Shown here: positions 63,648-64,000 of the stretch, piece after piece
Numbering within the stretch: position 1 is the stretch's first letter
Layout: every line of letters begins with the position of its first letter
Assembly (NCBI GenBank): GCA_003513555.1
Contig: DOPG01000032.1
Coordinates: forward strand, 1,263 to 65,262
DNA: 64,000 bases
From: Rhodopirellula sp.
Lineage (GTDB): Bacteria; Planctomycetota; Planctomycetia; Pirellulales; Pirellulaceae
Direction of reading: 5' to 3'
Position numbers and translations under genes: made by a program
Notes under the pieces: generated by a model
Seen by the model: the letters and a program-made list of their open reading frames with translations, nothing else
Database searches by the model: none
Told to the model about the DNA's origin: nothing

Positions 63648-64000
63648 ATGAGCAGCGATTCTCCCGCCAACCGATACGCACGACAGATTCAATTTGCACC
63701 CATCGGTTCCGAAGGCCACCAAAGTATTACTGGTTCGCGAGTCGCTGTCTTGGGTGCAGGAGCCTTGGGAACCGTGGCCGCTGAAATACTGGCCCGTGCT
63801 GGCGTTGGTAAACTTATCATCATCGATCGTGATGTTGTTGAATGGACGAATCTGCAACGTCAAGCACTGTACATCGAACAGGATGCAATCGATGGACGTT
63901 CCAAAGCGGATGCCAGCTGCGATCGACTCAAAGCCATCAATAGCAATACCGAATTACACCCCGTGGTCGCTGATGTTTCATCAGGAAATATCAGTGACAT
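63648..64000 (+). CDS. ThiF/MoeB-family adenylyltransferase (E1-like), 3'-truncated by window edge
   Basis: Translation from ATG 63648 gives RYARQIQFAPIGSEGHQSITGSRVAVLGAGALGTVAAEILARAGVGKLIIIDRDVVEWTNLQRQ over the first 90 or so residues, the nucleotide-binding core of E1-like enzymes that adenylate the C-terminus of ThiS or MoaD-type sulfur carriers or related peptides. The glycine loop GAGALG and the NLQRQ motif are intact. About 117 codons are present before the window ends with no stop. Which pathway (thiamine, molybdopterin, other) cannot be decided without the C-terminus, where a rhodanese or zinc-binding cysteine set would be informative. Confidence 0.9.
   Translation, partial: MSSDSPANRYARQIQFAPIGSEGHQSITGSRVAVLGAGALGTVAAEILARAGVGKLIIIDRDVVEWTNLQRQALYIEQDAIDGRSKADASCDRLKAINSNTELHPVVADVSSGNISD

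Overview
The window looks like a chromosomal segment from a planctomycete, most likely of the Pirellulaceae (Rhodopirellula/Rubripirellula-like). This rests on recognised families and is not a computed placement. The signs are three secreted sulfatases, a PmoA-like (DUF6807) protein overlapping a Tat-exported Gfo/Idh/MocA oxidoreductase, an SHD1-domain secreted protein, several eukaryote-type Ser/Thr kinases including one with the planctomycete N-terminal helical region, a DUF3500 protein, loose gene packing, medium GC, frequent GTG/TTG starts and few strong Shine-Dalgarno sites. I saw no tRNA, rRNA, insertion sequence, prophage gene or CRISPR array, so this is housekeeping and lineage-specific chromosome rather than a mobile island.

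Layout. 1-1.7 kb: 3' part of leuC, then leuD. 1.9-8.2 kb: an envelope proteolysis neighbourhood with an HtrA-like S1C protease, a small lipoprotein, a polytopic membrane protein, an S41 C-terminal processing protease and a rhomboid protease. 8.3-10.3 kb: exported peroxiredoxin-like protein and a fused CbiE-CbiT (CobL) cobalamin methyltransferase. 10.5-14.7 kb: a translationally coupled pair, a GalU-like protein with an altered nucleotide loop and a 1104-residue protein joining a GHMP-kinase-like half to a UDP-glucose pyrophosphorylase-like half. 14.7-20.3 kb: YceH-like protein, sulfatase, DciA-like/Tag pair, and a RimB-like/RimK pair in which RimK carries an RCK_C-like tail. 20.5-30.8 kb: APC permease fused to universal-stress domains, the oxidoreductase/PmoA pair, a TPR-thioredoxin fusion, glgC and a ferredoxin-NADP reductase.

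31-41.7 kb: SHD1 secreted protein with a tandem-repeat tail, protoporphyrinogen oxidase, two Ser/Thr kinases around a sulfatase, a DUF3500 protein with a near-ideal terminator, a heavy-metal-associated protein and CbiX chelatase. 41.7-49.2 kb: a 908-residue secreted protein of unknown role, argH, a predicted pseudokinase coupled to a small membrane protein, and a GrpB-family protein. 49.5-57.8 kb: a histidine kinase with a c-type heme sensor domain, an M49-like metallopeptidase, a secreted Gly/Asn/Gln-rich protein, a third sulfatase with an atypical CSACR site and a CxxC exported protein. 57.9-59.1 kb has no convincing gene. 59.1-64 kb: MMPL/RND transporter, hemerythrin-like protein, EpmA-like synthetase and the 5' end of a ThiF/MoeB-type adenylyltransferase.

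The most unusual content is the coupled sugar-nucleotide pair at 10.5-14.7 kb, where kinase and pyrophosphorylase order is reversed relative to the known fucokinase/GDP-fucose pyrophosphorylase. Next come the pseudokinase/membrane-protein pair at 46.4-48.4 kb and the RimK-RCK_C fusion. Tetrapyrrole functions (CobL, CbiX, protoporphyrinogen oxidase) are scattered through the window rather than clustered.
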